Shown in pieces: positions 1 through 5,028 of a stretch of DNA of 5,437 nucleotides (position 1 is the stretch's first letter; the number at the start of each line of letters is the position of its first letter). Position numbers and translations under genes: made by a program. The stretch comes from Gammaproteobacteria bacterium RIFCSPHIGHO2_12_FULL_37_14 (GTDB lineage: Bacteria > Pseudomonadota > Gammaproteobacteria > DSM-16500): assembly GCA_001801485.1 (NCBI GenBank), contig MGXV01000046.1:1-5437 (forward strand), read 5' to 3'. Below the pieces are notes generated by a model that worked only from the letters and a program-made list of their open reading frames with translations, did no database searches and was not told the DNA's origin.

Positions 1-49
1 AAATGCGTGAACCTTCTGGCTTTTTTCAAAATCACAGAACGCATTTTTT
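1..49 (+). terminator. Possible hairpin terminator of a gene left of the window
   Basis: AAATGCG at 1-7 is the exact reverse complement of CGCATTT at 40-46. Inside it, TTCTG at 14-18 pairs with CAGAA at 35-39, giving a two-part stem with a bulge and a 16-nt loop. The right arm runs directly into a T tract ending at 49, so on the plus strand this resembles a Rho-independent terminator for a gene entering from the left. The stem is AT-rich and interrupted, and no gene is visible on that side, so the call is tentative. Confidence 0.3.
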
Positions 50-68
50 CGCAATGACAGGAATGTAG

Positions 69-94
69 CCTGTAACTCGCTGTGCGAATTACAG
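69..94. repeat. REP-like palindrome, copy 1
   Basis: CCTGTAACTCGC, a TGT loop and GCGAATTACAG form an 11-bp stem (70-80 with 84-94) with one C/A mismatch. The flank ATGTAGCCTGTAA and the right arm GCGAATTACAG are the same as in the copy at 4994-5020. It lies 15 bp beyond the stop codon of the large minus-strand gene, so in RNA it would form a 3' stem-loop. It has no adjoining U tract on that strand, so it may protect the transcript end rather than act as an intrinsic terminator. Confidence 0.65.
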
Positions 95-109
95 AAAAGA
101 AAAACAAAA

Positions 110-3100
110 CTAAATAGAAGGTCGATTGTGAGCACTTAAGTCTAATGACTGAGATAAATCGTCTGTTTTTTTTAATAAATCGCTTGCTTCTTTAGGCATG
201 GAACCATGGGCCAACCATGTTTCAAGTTCTTCTTTTACTTTTGATAAAAACTCTCTTGCCTCTTCTTTTTGTTCAGGTCCTAGCATCTCTTTATCAGAAA
301 GGTTTTTGATAAGCTGGGTGTGGTCTTTGTATTTTTCTAAAAAATAAACAGAATTACTCTGGGCGTTTTCTTTAAAATCAGCCGCCAGTTCACTGAGAAG
401 ATTAGTTTTTTCTTCTTTTAAAAAAGTAGCTGCTGTTTTTTCGATTTCTATTTTTATATTTGGGTTGTTTTCAAGAATTTCATAATCTGAAAGCAGTTTG
501 AATAACTCATCTTTTAAAAAAAACCTGACAGCAAAACTGTCTGTGCCTAGCTTAGCTATTTTATCGGATATCAAATCTGATACGACAGCACGCATTTTCT
601 CTGTTTCTTCTGTTAAATTTAATTGTTTTGCGAATGTATATGCGGTTGCAAGCTGTGAGGTTTTTTCTTCAAATGATTGTTTGACGTCGAATGATTGAAT
701 GGCTTGTGTTATTTCGGTTCTTAAATCTTCAACTAACGGGGGATTACTTGATAAAACAAGAGATGCCTTGTCTGATAAAGGCGACAATTCTCCTTTTTTT
801 ATTTCGCTTTTTATTGTTGTTCCATATTCGGAAATAAGTTTAGCTCTTTCCTCTTGAATAGCTTTTGATATTTCATCTTGAAATGTTTTCTCATAATTTG
901 AATCAGCTGAGGCGTTTTCTTTGCCGTACTTGTTATACATGACACGATACATGCTTAAAGTTTTTATTTCTTCGATAGGCATAGAAAGAATTTTTCTAAG
1001 AGAATCCGTATCCTTATGAATAGCGTTATTAATAAAATCTGAACTCATACAGACCCACATTTTTTTTATGTTTTCGTGTGTTAATTCTTCCTCTGGCACT
1101 TTTCTTACGGTGTTATGCGTGCTTGAGTATTCAAAGACAGGAAGGTTTTTTTGACTTGCTTTTTCATACTCATTTTTTAAAAAGATGGCTTCAAGCAAAG
1201 GGGCATAAGTGTGTGTGATTTCTTGAGAACCATACATATCTGCATTAAAAAGATTAGGATCATTTGAAAAATAAATAGCATCATAATCTTTTAGGTGATA
1301 AAGAATTTCATTGTGTCGTGATACGCCGGACTTTTCAGCGTTGTTAGCAAGCGTAACGCTTGCTCCCCCGAGTTTTAATCTTTCATGAAGCTCTTCAAGT
1401 TTTTTAGTTTTTTCATCATTTGAAGGGAGTTTTTCATCAGGTAAGTCTTTCTGAAGTCTTTCCTTCTTAAAACGACCTGTCCCCGCATCAGTCTTATCAA
1501 TTGTTTTGATATCATCTAAGGCAGGATTAACGATGAAAAATCCAGCGTTACAAAATACAGGGCTACCATAGCCGATCATGGAAACAGAACGATTGGGGTT
1601 TCCTTCTTTTTCTAAGTTGTCTTCTTTAGAGGTTCTTGTGGAGATACCGGTGCGTCGTAATGTTTTTCGAATTTCTGTTTCAGCAAAGGTTTCCTCTGAT
1701 CGAAGGTCTTTTAATTCTTTTTTGGTAATGGCAGAGGGACTTGAAACGCCGCGAGAGAAGACACGTCCTTCTCGGATAGCAGCTTGCATATTTTCTTCTG
1801 TCAAGCCTGCTTGGGGATCATGATGAACAGTATCCACTAAATTTGTTTTTTGTAATTCCTCAGGTGTATATAACTTCTGGCTTAATTTAACAAGCAGAGG
1901 ATGTCTTTTGTCTAAGGCATTGCGTGTTTCCAAATAAGCGTTTTCACTCTCATAGCGTTTTTTGATTTCAGGCTTGGTGAGATTATGCGTGTCGCCTTCA
2001 ATATCAATTAAACTTCTGCTTTCCGTAATCAGCTTTGCCATTTCTTCGACGGCGAGTGGATTTGCTTGAAATTCTTTATGAAAATCAAGATGCGTTGCAT
2101 CGAATGTATCTTGAGAGCGGATGATATCAAGACACGATGCATCATGAATTAATTTTTGATAAATATTTTTTTCATCGCGTGCTTCGTTCCATTTCCATGT
2201 GGTGGTGTCAGAGTCTACGATACTAAAGTATCCTGCTTTATTTGGATCTTTGTTTGCTACGGCTTCTGTAATTAATTTTGCTTTATCTTGATCGACACCT
2301 AAGGTATGAGTCAAATGGAAATATAAAAGGGTGGCACTTTCATGATGCCATTTATCTTCACCTGCGCCTTCTCGTGCACTACTATTAAATAGTACGGCAA
2401 TTTGTAATAGTTTAATGTCGGCTTCTGTTAATTTTTGGCTTTCAGGATCGCTGTGTTTTCGATAGAGGTTAGCAAAGACAGGAATATAAAGTGCTTCACG
2501 GGCAACATGTTGTATCCCATGAGTAAGGCGCGCGATGGTGTTTTTGTTCTGTGTTGCCATGGGAGGGGGTTGGTTAGCGATGGGATTTTTGTTCTGTGTT
2601 GGTATACGGAATTGGCGAGCCATGGGATTTCTGTTCGGTCTTGCTGGGGCGTTCGGTGGGACATTTTGTCTCGCTAGTGGGGCATTTGGTCTTGCTGGCG
2701 GGGCGTAAGGCATATTATAAATAAGCTTAAATGCCCATGCCGCATGGTCTTTTATAGGTCTCTCAATACTCATTTTATTTTCTGGAGCGAAAAGAGTGGG
2801 TGAAAGGTTTTTTCGCTCGAGTATTTTACTAACTTGAGATTCCCATTGTTGTTTAAGGCGATAAGTGTTTTCAGCATCATTCTGCAGGATGGCATCGCGG
2901 GCATCGGGTTTTATCAGATTGCTGGGTTGGGTATCATAATCAATACTGGCAATATCAAGCGTGAATTTTTCGATAAGTGAAGCGATGGGAGCGGGGAGTG
3001 TGTTTTCTGTTTTCGCTTCTTTAAGGATATCAACGATCTGGCTTCTTTCTTTTTTTGCTGCAGTATCATCAGCAGCAAGAGCACTATGTGCTTTTTCAAG

Positions 3101-3253
3101 TGCTTCAAGTTTTTCAATTGCAGAAGAAAGTGTTTGCTGTGTTTCTTTAAATTCATCTGTTATTTCGTGTAATGAAATAACGAAATTATCTAAATAACGC
3201 TGTGTTTTTTTCCTTTCCTCATATTGAGAGCTTATGTCTTCAATTTTTGCCAT
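110..3253 (-). CDS. SidE-type phosphodiesterase (PDE) domain protein, putative effector
   Basis: The 1047-residue protein has a PDE core like that of Legionella SidE enzymes and DupA/DupB. In that family this domain either links phosphoribosyl-ubiquitin to substrate serines (SdeA) or removes it (DupA/DupB). Visible domains: a charged helical, probably coiled-coil N-terminus (about 1-150); the start of the PDE region (155-185); a Pro/Asn tandem repeat (187-240); the PDE core with HGIQH (H245, H249), SAREGAGED (292-300), WHHES (E305) and YQKLIHDASCLDIIR (H370). H245/E305/H370 match by motif and spacing the H/E/H triad of SdeA and DupA. Residues 495-745 form an unassigned globular block, and 750-1047 a charged helical tail. 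I see no SidE-like N-terminal deubiquitinase, no mono-ADP-ribosyltransferase R-S-ExE set, no signal peptide and no membrane segment. The ATG start has a weak AAGAGA ribosome site 7 nt upstream. Dot/Icm export to a host cell is inferred from the family. Direction of catalysis (ligase or deubiquitinase) is unknown. Confidence 0.85.
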   Translation of the reverse strand: MAKIEDISSQYEERKKTQRYLDNFVISLHEITDEFKETQQTLSSAIEKLEALEKAHSALAADDTAAKKERSQIVDILKEAKTENTLPAPIASLIEKFTLDIASIDYDTQPSNLIKPDARDAILQNDAENTYRLKQQWESQVSKILERKNLSPTLFAPENKMSIERPIKDHAAWAFKLIYNMPYAPPARPNAPLARQNVPPNAPARPNRNPMARQFRIPTQNKNPIANQPPPMATQNKNTIARLTHGIQHVAREALYIPVFANLYRKHSDPESQKLTEADIKLLQIAVLFNSSAREGAGEDKWHHESATLLYFHLTHTLGVDQDKAKLITEAVANKDPNKAGYFSIVDSDTTTWKWNEARDEKNIYQKLIHDASCLDIIRSQDTFDATHLDFHKEFQANPLAVEEMAKLITESRSLIDIEGDTHNLTKPEIKKRYESENAYLETRNALDKRHPLLVKLSQKLYTPEELQKTNLVDTVHHDPQAGLTEENMQAAIREGRVFSRGVSSPSAITKKELKDLRSEETFAETEIRKTLRRTGISTRTSKEDNLEKEGNPNRSVSMIGYGSPVFCNAGFFIVNPALDDIKTIDKTDAGTGRFKKERLQKDLPDEKLPSNDEKTKKLEELHERLKLGGASVTLANNAEKSGVSRHNEILYHLKDYDAIYFSNDPNLFNADMYGSQEITHTYAPLLEAIFLKNEYEKASQKNLPVFEYSSTHNTVRKVPEEELTHENIKKMWVCMSSDFINNAIHKDTDSLRKILSMPIEEIKTLSMYRVMYNKYGKENASADSNYEKTFQDEISKAIQEERAKLISEYGTTIKSEIKKGELSPLSDKASLVLSSNPPLVEDLRTEITQAIQSFDVKQSFEEKTSQLATAYTFAKQLNLTEETEKMRAVVSDLISDKIAKLGTDSFAVRFFLKDELFKLLSDYEILENNPNIKIEIEKTAATFLKEEKTNLLSELAADFKENAQSNSVYFLEKYKDHTQLIKNLSDKEMLGPEQKEEAREFLSKVKEELETWLAHGSMPKEASDLLKKTDDLSQSLDLSAHNRPSI
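2534..2695 (-). repeat. In-frame tandem repeat coding a Pro/Asn/Arg-rich insert
   Basis: Residues 187-240 of the PDE protein form degenerate units of 7 to 14 residues, each starting with Ala plus Arg/Asn/Thr and mostly ending in a Pro- or Asn-rich piece: ARPNAPL, ARQNVPPNAP, ARPNRNPM, a 14-residue unit ending NKNPI, ANQPPPM, ATQNKNTI. At DNA level the stretches 2532-2556 and 2577-2601 match at 23 of 25 positions, offset by 45 bp (15 codons), which indicates recent duplication. The tract is richer in G (plus strand) than the flanking gene. It ends four residues before catalytic H245, so it is probably a disordered loop at the mouth of the PDE domain. Confidence 0.8.
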
Positions 3254-3260
3254 AAGTGTT

Positions 3261-3266
3261 TCTCTT
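3261..3266 (-). promoter_or_regulatory. Weak ribosome binding site of the PDE gene
   Basis: The minus strand reads AAGAGA, then 7 nt, then ATG at 3253-3251. The match to the Shine-Dalgarno core is partial but the spacing is good, and the next residues (MAKIEDIS) begin a credible hydrophilic N-terminus. Confidence 0.45.
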
Positions 3267-3329
3267 GTTTATGGATTATTTAATAATAGAAGAGTTTTAT
3301 TAAGGAAAAATGAAGAAATATTTCTAAAG

Positions 3330-3473
3330 TAAGACTTACGCAAAACGTCGTCTTTTTGATTGCAACATCGTTATAAATCTCGCTCGCATCCTCATTTATT
3401 ATTTATAAACTGCGGTGCTTACTCGATTTATGCCTTGTTGCAATACAAAAATACTTGTTTTGCGTAAGTCCTA
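3330..3473. mobile_element. MITE-like non-coding inverted-repeat element with 5-bp target duplication
   Basis: The 144-bp element starts TAAGACTTACGCAAAAC, and its other end, read in reverse complement, starts TAGGACTTACGCAAAAC (16 of 17 identical). The arms stay similar for about 50 bp, sharing TTTTTG, TTGCAACA and ATAAATC, so the whole element can fold into one long imperfect hairpin. Both ends are directly flanked by TAAAG (3325-3329 and 3474-3478), a perfect 5-bp direct repeat as expected of a target-site duplication. It has no room for a transposase and no ORF, so it would be moved by one encoded elsewhere. Its right-hand neighbour on the minus strand is the PDE gene, whose start lies 76 bp away. 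I cannot assign a parent insertion-sequence family. Confidence 0.75.
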
Positions 3474-3498
3474 TAAAGGTTATTTTATTTTTCGTAGT

Positions 3499-3523
3499 CT
3501 GTGATGAGCTTTGCTCAGCACAG
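3499..3523. repeat. REP-like palindrome, copy 2
   Basis: CTGTGATGAGC (3499-3509), a TTT loop and GCTCAGCACAG (3513-3523) form an 11-bp stem with one mismatch. It has the same 11-3-11 design as the copy at 69-94 but a diverged stem. The shared flanks GTAG on the left and GTAACG on the right tie it to the copy at 4994-5020. Confidence 0.6.
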
Positions 3524-3601
3524 GTAACGCGTAAGGGTATCTCTGAAAATTGTTCTTTTGCGTTATAACTTTGTTGCGCTCATTTTTTTAAATGCTTGTT
3601 C

Positions 3602-3630
3602 CCTGTAATTTCGCTGCGTTGCATTACAGG
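3602..3630. repeat. REP-like palindrome, copy 3 (inverted orientation)
   Basis: CCTGTAAT (3602-3609) and ATTACAGG (3623-3630) are perfect inverted repeats around a 13-nt centre with the core CGCTGCG. On the minus strand it reads AGCCTGTAATGCAACGCAGC and then AAATTACAGG, the same consensus as the copy at 4994-5020. It lies about 65 bp past the stop codon of the DUF2147 gene. Confidence 0.65.
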
Positions 3631-3696
3631 CTTGTATGTTTGAAATCGTAAGCAAAAATGCTTAACCTACTATTTTTTATCAAGTTCCCGAGTTTT

Positions 3697-4188
3697 TTAA
3701 CTCAGCGAATCTTCTATGCGTACCCAAGTTTGAGTTCGGCCAAGCAAGGGCATGCCAATGTATCCTCGCACATCCATCGCTTGGCTTTGTTCTTTGAGTG
3801 CCAGTTTTGCTTTATAAACATTGCCTGATTCGGGATCAAGGATAGTGCCATTTTTCCAAAGCCCTTCATTTTCAGTGAAACCTTGGAGAATCATCAAACC
3901 TAAAATAGGTTTGTTTTTATTGTCCCCCGTGCATTTGATGCAGAGATCGTTTTCACTTTCACCTTCACGATAAAAAACCTTAACGATTTTTCCATACAAT
4001 TTTCCATCTTGCTCCCAAATTTTAATGATACTACGGGGTTGTTCAGAAGCATCATCGATGGTTTTCCAAAAACCAACGGGGCCATAGTCTAGTTTTAAAT
4101 CTTCTGCAAAACTGCGCGGGGCGGGTGAAACTAACATAGCAAGTGTTAAAAAGAGAATGTTAGAAATCCAAATTTTTTTTGCGTTCAT
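3697..4188 (-). CDS. Exported DUF2147 family protein
   Basis: The 163-residue protein has a classic Sec signal peptide: MNAKK, a hydrophobic stretch (residues 6-20) and a likely cleavage site SFA|ED after residue 28. This leaves a mature periplasmic domain of about 135 residues. The mature part follows the DUF2147 pattern: GFWKTIDD (39-46), PRSIIKIWEQDGKLYGKIVK (51-70), C83-x-x-C86, KPILGL (93-98), GTILDPESGNVYKAKL (114-129), VRGYIG (140-145) and GRTQTWVR (150-157). The family is widespread in proteobacteria and its biochemical role is not established. The two cysteines could form a disulphide. I chose the ATG at 4188 over an upstream ATG (4203) and TTG (4215) because GGAG lies 9 nt before it, the signal peptide starts cleanly there, and the predicted transcript begins near 4212. 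It is divergent from the basic coiled-coil gene. Confidence 0.93.
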   Translation of the reverse strand: MNAKKIWISNILFLTLAMLVSPAPRSFAEDLKLDYGPVGFWKTIDDASEQPRSIIKIWEQDGKLYGKIVKVFYREGESENDLCIKCTGDNKNKPILGLMILQGFTENEGLWKNGTILDPESGNVYKAKLALKEQSQAMDVRGYIGMPLLGRTQTWVRIEDSLS

Positions 4189-4197
4189 TAAAGTATG

Positions 4198-4201
4198 CTC
4201 C
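4198..4201 (-). promoter_or_regulatory. Ribosome binding site deciding the DUF2147 start
   Basis: The minus strand reads GGAG, then 9 nt, then the ATG at 4188. No comparable site precedes the in-frame ATG at 4203 or the TTG at 4215, so the shorter form of the protein is preferred. Confidence 0.7.
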
Positions 4202-4218
4202 ATTTGAAAAAACAAAGA

Positions 4219-4246
4219 ATAGTAAATGTAACGAACTCAATATCAA
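4219..4246 (-). promoter_or_regulatory. Sigma-70-type promoter of the DUF2147 gene
   Basis: On the minus strand, TTGATA (4246-4241, 5 of 6 to the -35 consensus), a 16-bp spacer and TACTAT (4224-4219, 4 of 6 to the -10 consensus). Transcription would start near 4212, giving a leader of about 24 nt. Confidence 0.55.
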
Positions 4247-4282
4247 AATACAATAAAAAAATTTTTAATTTATATTTTTTTT

Positions 4283-4291
4283 TGTTATGAT
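4283..4291 (+). promoter_or_regulatory. Extended -10 promoter candidate of the basic coiled-coil gene
   Basis: TGTTATGAT is an extended -10 element (TGn plus TATGAT, 5 of 6). The upstream sequence is a run of A and T with no good -35 box, as is common for extended -10 promoters. Transcription would start near 4298, about 60 nt before the ATG at 4357. The two divergent promoters share the AT-rich stretch 4247-4282. Confidence 0.45.
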
Positions 4292-4344
4292 GGCTTGCCG
4301 TTTTTATGGGTGGATTCATTAATATTTTTATGACAATTATTTTT

Positions 4345-4349
4345 AGGAG
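4345..4349 (+). promoter_or_regulatory. Ribosome binding site deciding the coiled-coil gene start
   Basis: A strong AGGAG lies 7 nt before the ATG at 4357. It favours that start over the in-frame ATG at 4306, which has no Shine-Dalgarno sequence and would add a hydrophobic 17-residue prefix. Confidence 0.8.
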
Positions 4350-4356
4350 TGATTCG

Positions 4357-4905
4357 ATGAAAAAAAGGAAAACCAAAGATGTTATGGTTAACAGAGATAT
4401 TACACAAACCATACGTTCTTCTTATGAAACTGAATTACAATTGCAAACTAAAACGTTAACTTCGTTGAAAAAGCAATTGAAAACATTGACAACGCAATTA
4501 TCAAAAGCGATGTCAACGCGTCGTCAGCTTAAGAAGAAAAGGCAAGTGATCATGAAAAAGGCAGGTTTTAATCCTGCTGCAGCAATGAAAAAACAGCTTA
4601 TGCAAGCAAAAGCTGTTTATGAAAAAGCAATGGAAGAGGTTAAAAATACTCAAAAAGCCATTGTGAGTGTTCGACAAGAATTACGTTTGACGAAAGAGCA
4701 AGTAAAGAAATTACATGCTTTAACACGATCTGTTTCGAAATTAGAGAAACGTTGGGGCAAAGCTATTGCTTCAAAATTTAAATCTCAAAAACGAAAAACA
4801 CGTCGTACGAAAAAACGAAAATCTACTGCCGTAGGGCGTTCTTCTGAAGCCCAAGAAGTATTGCCTGTGAGAGAAGAAAGTTCTTTTGAAGTTGATCAAG
4901 GCTAG
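4357..4905 (+). CDS. Hypothetical basic coiled-coil protein with acidic C-terminus
   Basis: I do not recognise this 182-residue protein. It opens with the basic MKKRKTK, then has two long charged helices with coiled-coil-like spacing (about 20-69 and 76-130) separated by AGFNPAA (69-75), which suggests a helical hairpin. Residues 140-156 are extremely basic (QKRKTRRTKKRKS at 144-156), like a nucleic-acid-binding tail or eukaryotic nuclear localisation signal. The last 20 residues turn acidic, with EE at positions -10/-9 and further Glu at -5, -16 and -19. It has no signal peptide, membrane segment or cysteine. It could be a nucleoid-associated protein, an RNA-binding protein or a translocated nuclear-targeted effector; the sequence does not decide. 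The gene has its own promoter candidate and is convergent with dnaE. Ending before a stem-loop supports a single-gene transcript. Confidence 0.8.
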   Translation: MKKRKTKDVMVNRDITQTIRSSYETELQLQTKTLTSLKKQLKTLTTQLSKAMSTRRQLKKKRQVIMKKAGFNPAAAMKKQLMQAKAVYEKAMEEVKNTQKAIVSVRQELRLTKEQVKKLHALTRSVSKLEKRWGKAIASKFKSQKRKTRRTKKRKSTAVGRSSEAQEVLPVREESSFEVDQG

Positions 4906-4920
4906 TTTGTAACTCTCAGT

Positions 4921-4958
4921 CTGTCTTCTTGCGCAGGCAAAAGTGCGCAAGAGGACGG
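4921..4958 (+). terminator. Stem-loop after the coiled-coil gene
   Basis: CTGTCTTCTTGCGC (4921-4934) pairs with GCGCAAGAGGACGG (4945-4958) across a 10-nt loop, a 14-bp stem with only G-U wobbles as imperfections. It starts 15 nt past the TAG stop. There is no U tract after it, so it is not a textbook intrinsic terminator; it may stabilise the 3' end or work with another factor. It also faces the end of dnaE on the other strand. Confidence 0.5.
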
Positions 4959-4993
4959 TGAGATAAAAATCTGTTTAAATCCATTAGATGTAG

Positions 4994-5020
4994 CCTGTAA
5001 TGAGCGCAGCGAATTACAGG
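4994..5020. repeat. REP-like palindrome, copy 4
   Basis: CCTGTAAT (4994-5001) and ATTACAGG (5013-5020) are perfect inverted repeats around GAGCGCAGCGA. The surroundings ATGTAG on the left and GTAACGGAG on the right recur at the other copies. It lies between the convergent ends of the coiled-coil gene and dnaE, 8 bp from the dnaE stop codon, a typical position for REP-like elements. Confidence 0.7.
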
Positions 5021-5028
5021 TAACGGAG

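Larger units (their letters stand above)
3254..3696. other. Repeat-filled intergenic region
   Basis: This 443-bp gap separates two minus-strand genes. It holds the upstream region of the PDE gene (3254-3329, AT-rich, no convincing promoter), a MITE-like element (3330-3473) and two REP-like palindromes (3499-3523 and 3602-3630). There is also a small perfect hairpin, TAAGCA-AAAA-TGCTTA (3649-3664), in the trailer of the DUF2147 gene. I see no plausible coding sequence in any frame, and nothing recognisable in 3524-3601. Confidence 0.6.

Noticed and set aside
1019..1771. Possible mono-ADP-ribosyltransferase in residues 495-745: FSRGV (R501) and RSVSM (S556, S558) look like the first two mART motifs.
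   Set aside because: No ExE pair follows at the expected distance of about 40 residues; the only nearby ExE (E525/E527) lies between the two motifs, in the wrong order.
498..1823. Plus-strand open frames at 498-698 and 1578-1823.
   Set aside because: They are antisense to the well-supported PDE gene, have no ribosome binding sites, and have no recognisable protein features.
2428..2677. Overlapping open frames on both strands (about 2428-2664 minus and 2435-2677 plus).
   Set aside because: They lie inside the PDE gene over the tandem repeat, whose biased composition keeps other frames open; they lack ribosome sites and family features.
3277..3310. PmrA-like box upstream of the PDE gene: CTTAAT followed by CTTCTA on the minus strand.
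   Set aside because: The second half-site is poor and the spacing is 12 rather than 11, so it fits chance in AT-rich DNA.
4189..4215. Longer starts of the DUF2147 protein at TTG 4215 or ATG 4203.
   Set aside because: The TTG would lie upstream of the predicted transcript start, neither has a ribosome site, and both would spoil a clean signal peptide.
4306..4356. Longer start (ATG at 4306) for the basic coiled-coil protein.
   Set aside because: It has no ribosome binding site, lies very close to the predicted transcript start, and the AGGAG before 4357 is strong.
4188..4412. Minus-strand open frame of 74 codons with hydrophobic, AT-driven sequence.
   Set aside because: It overlaps both divergent promoter candidates and the start of the coiled-coil gene; its Ile/Lys/Phe-rich product reflects base composition.
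69..5020. CRISPR array, because of the repeated palindromes.
   Set aside because: The copies are far apart, in both orientations, without regular spacers or cas genes.
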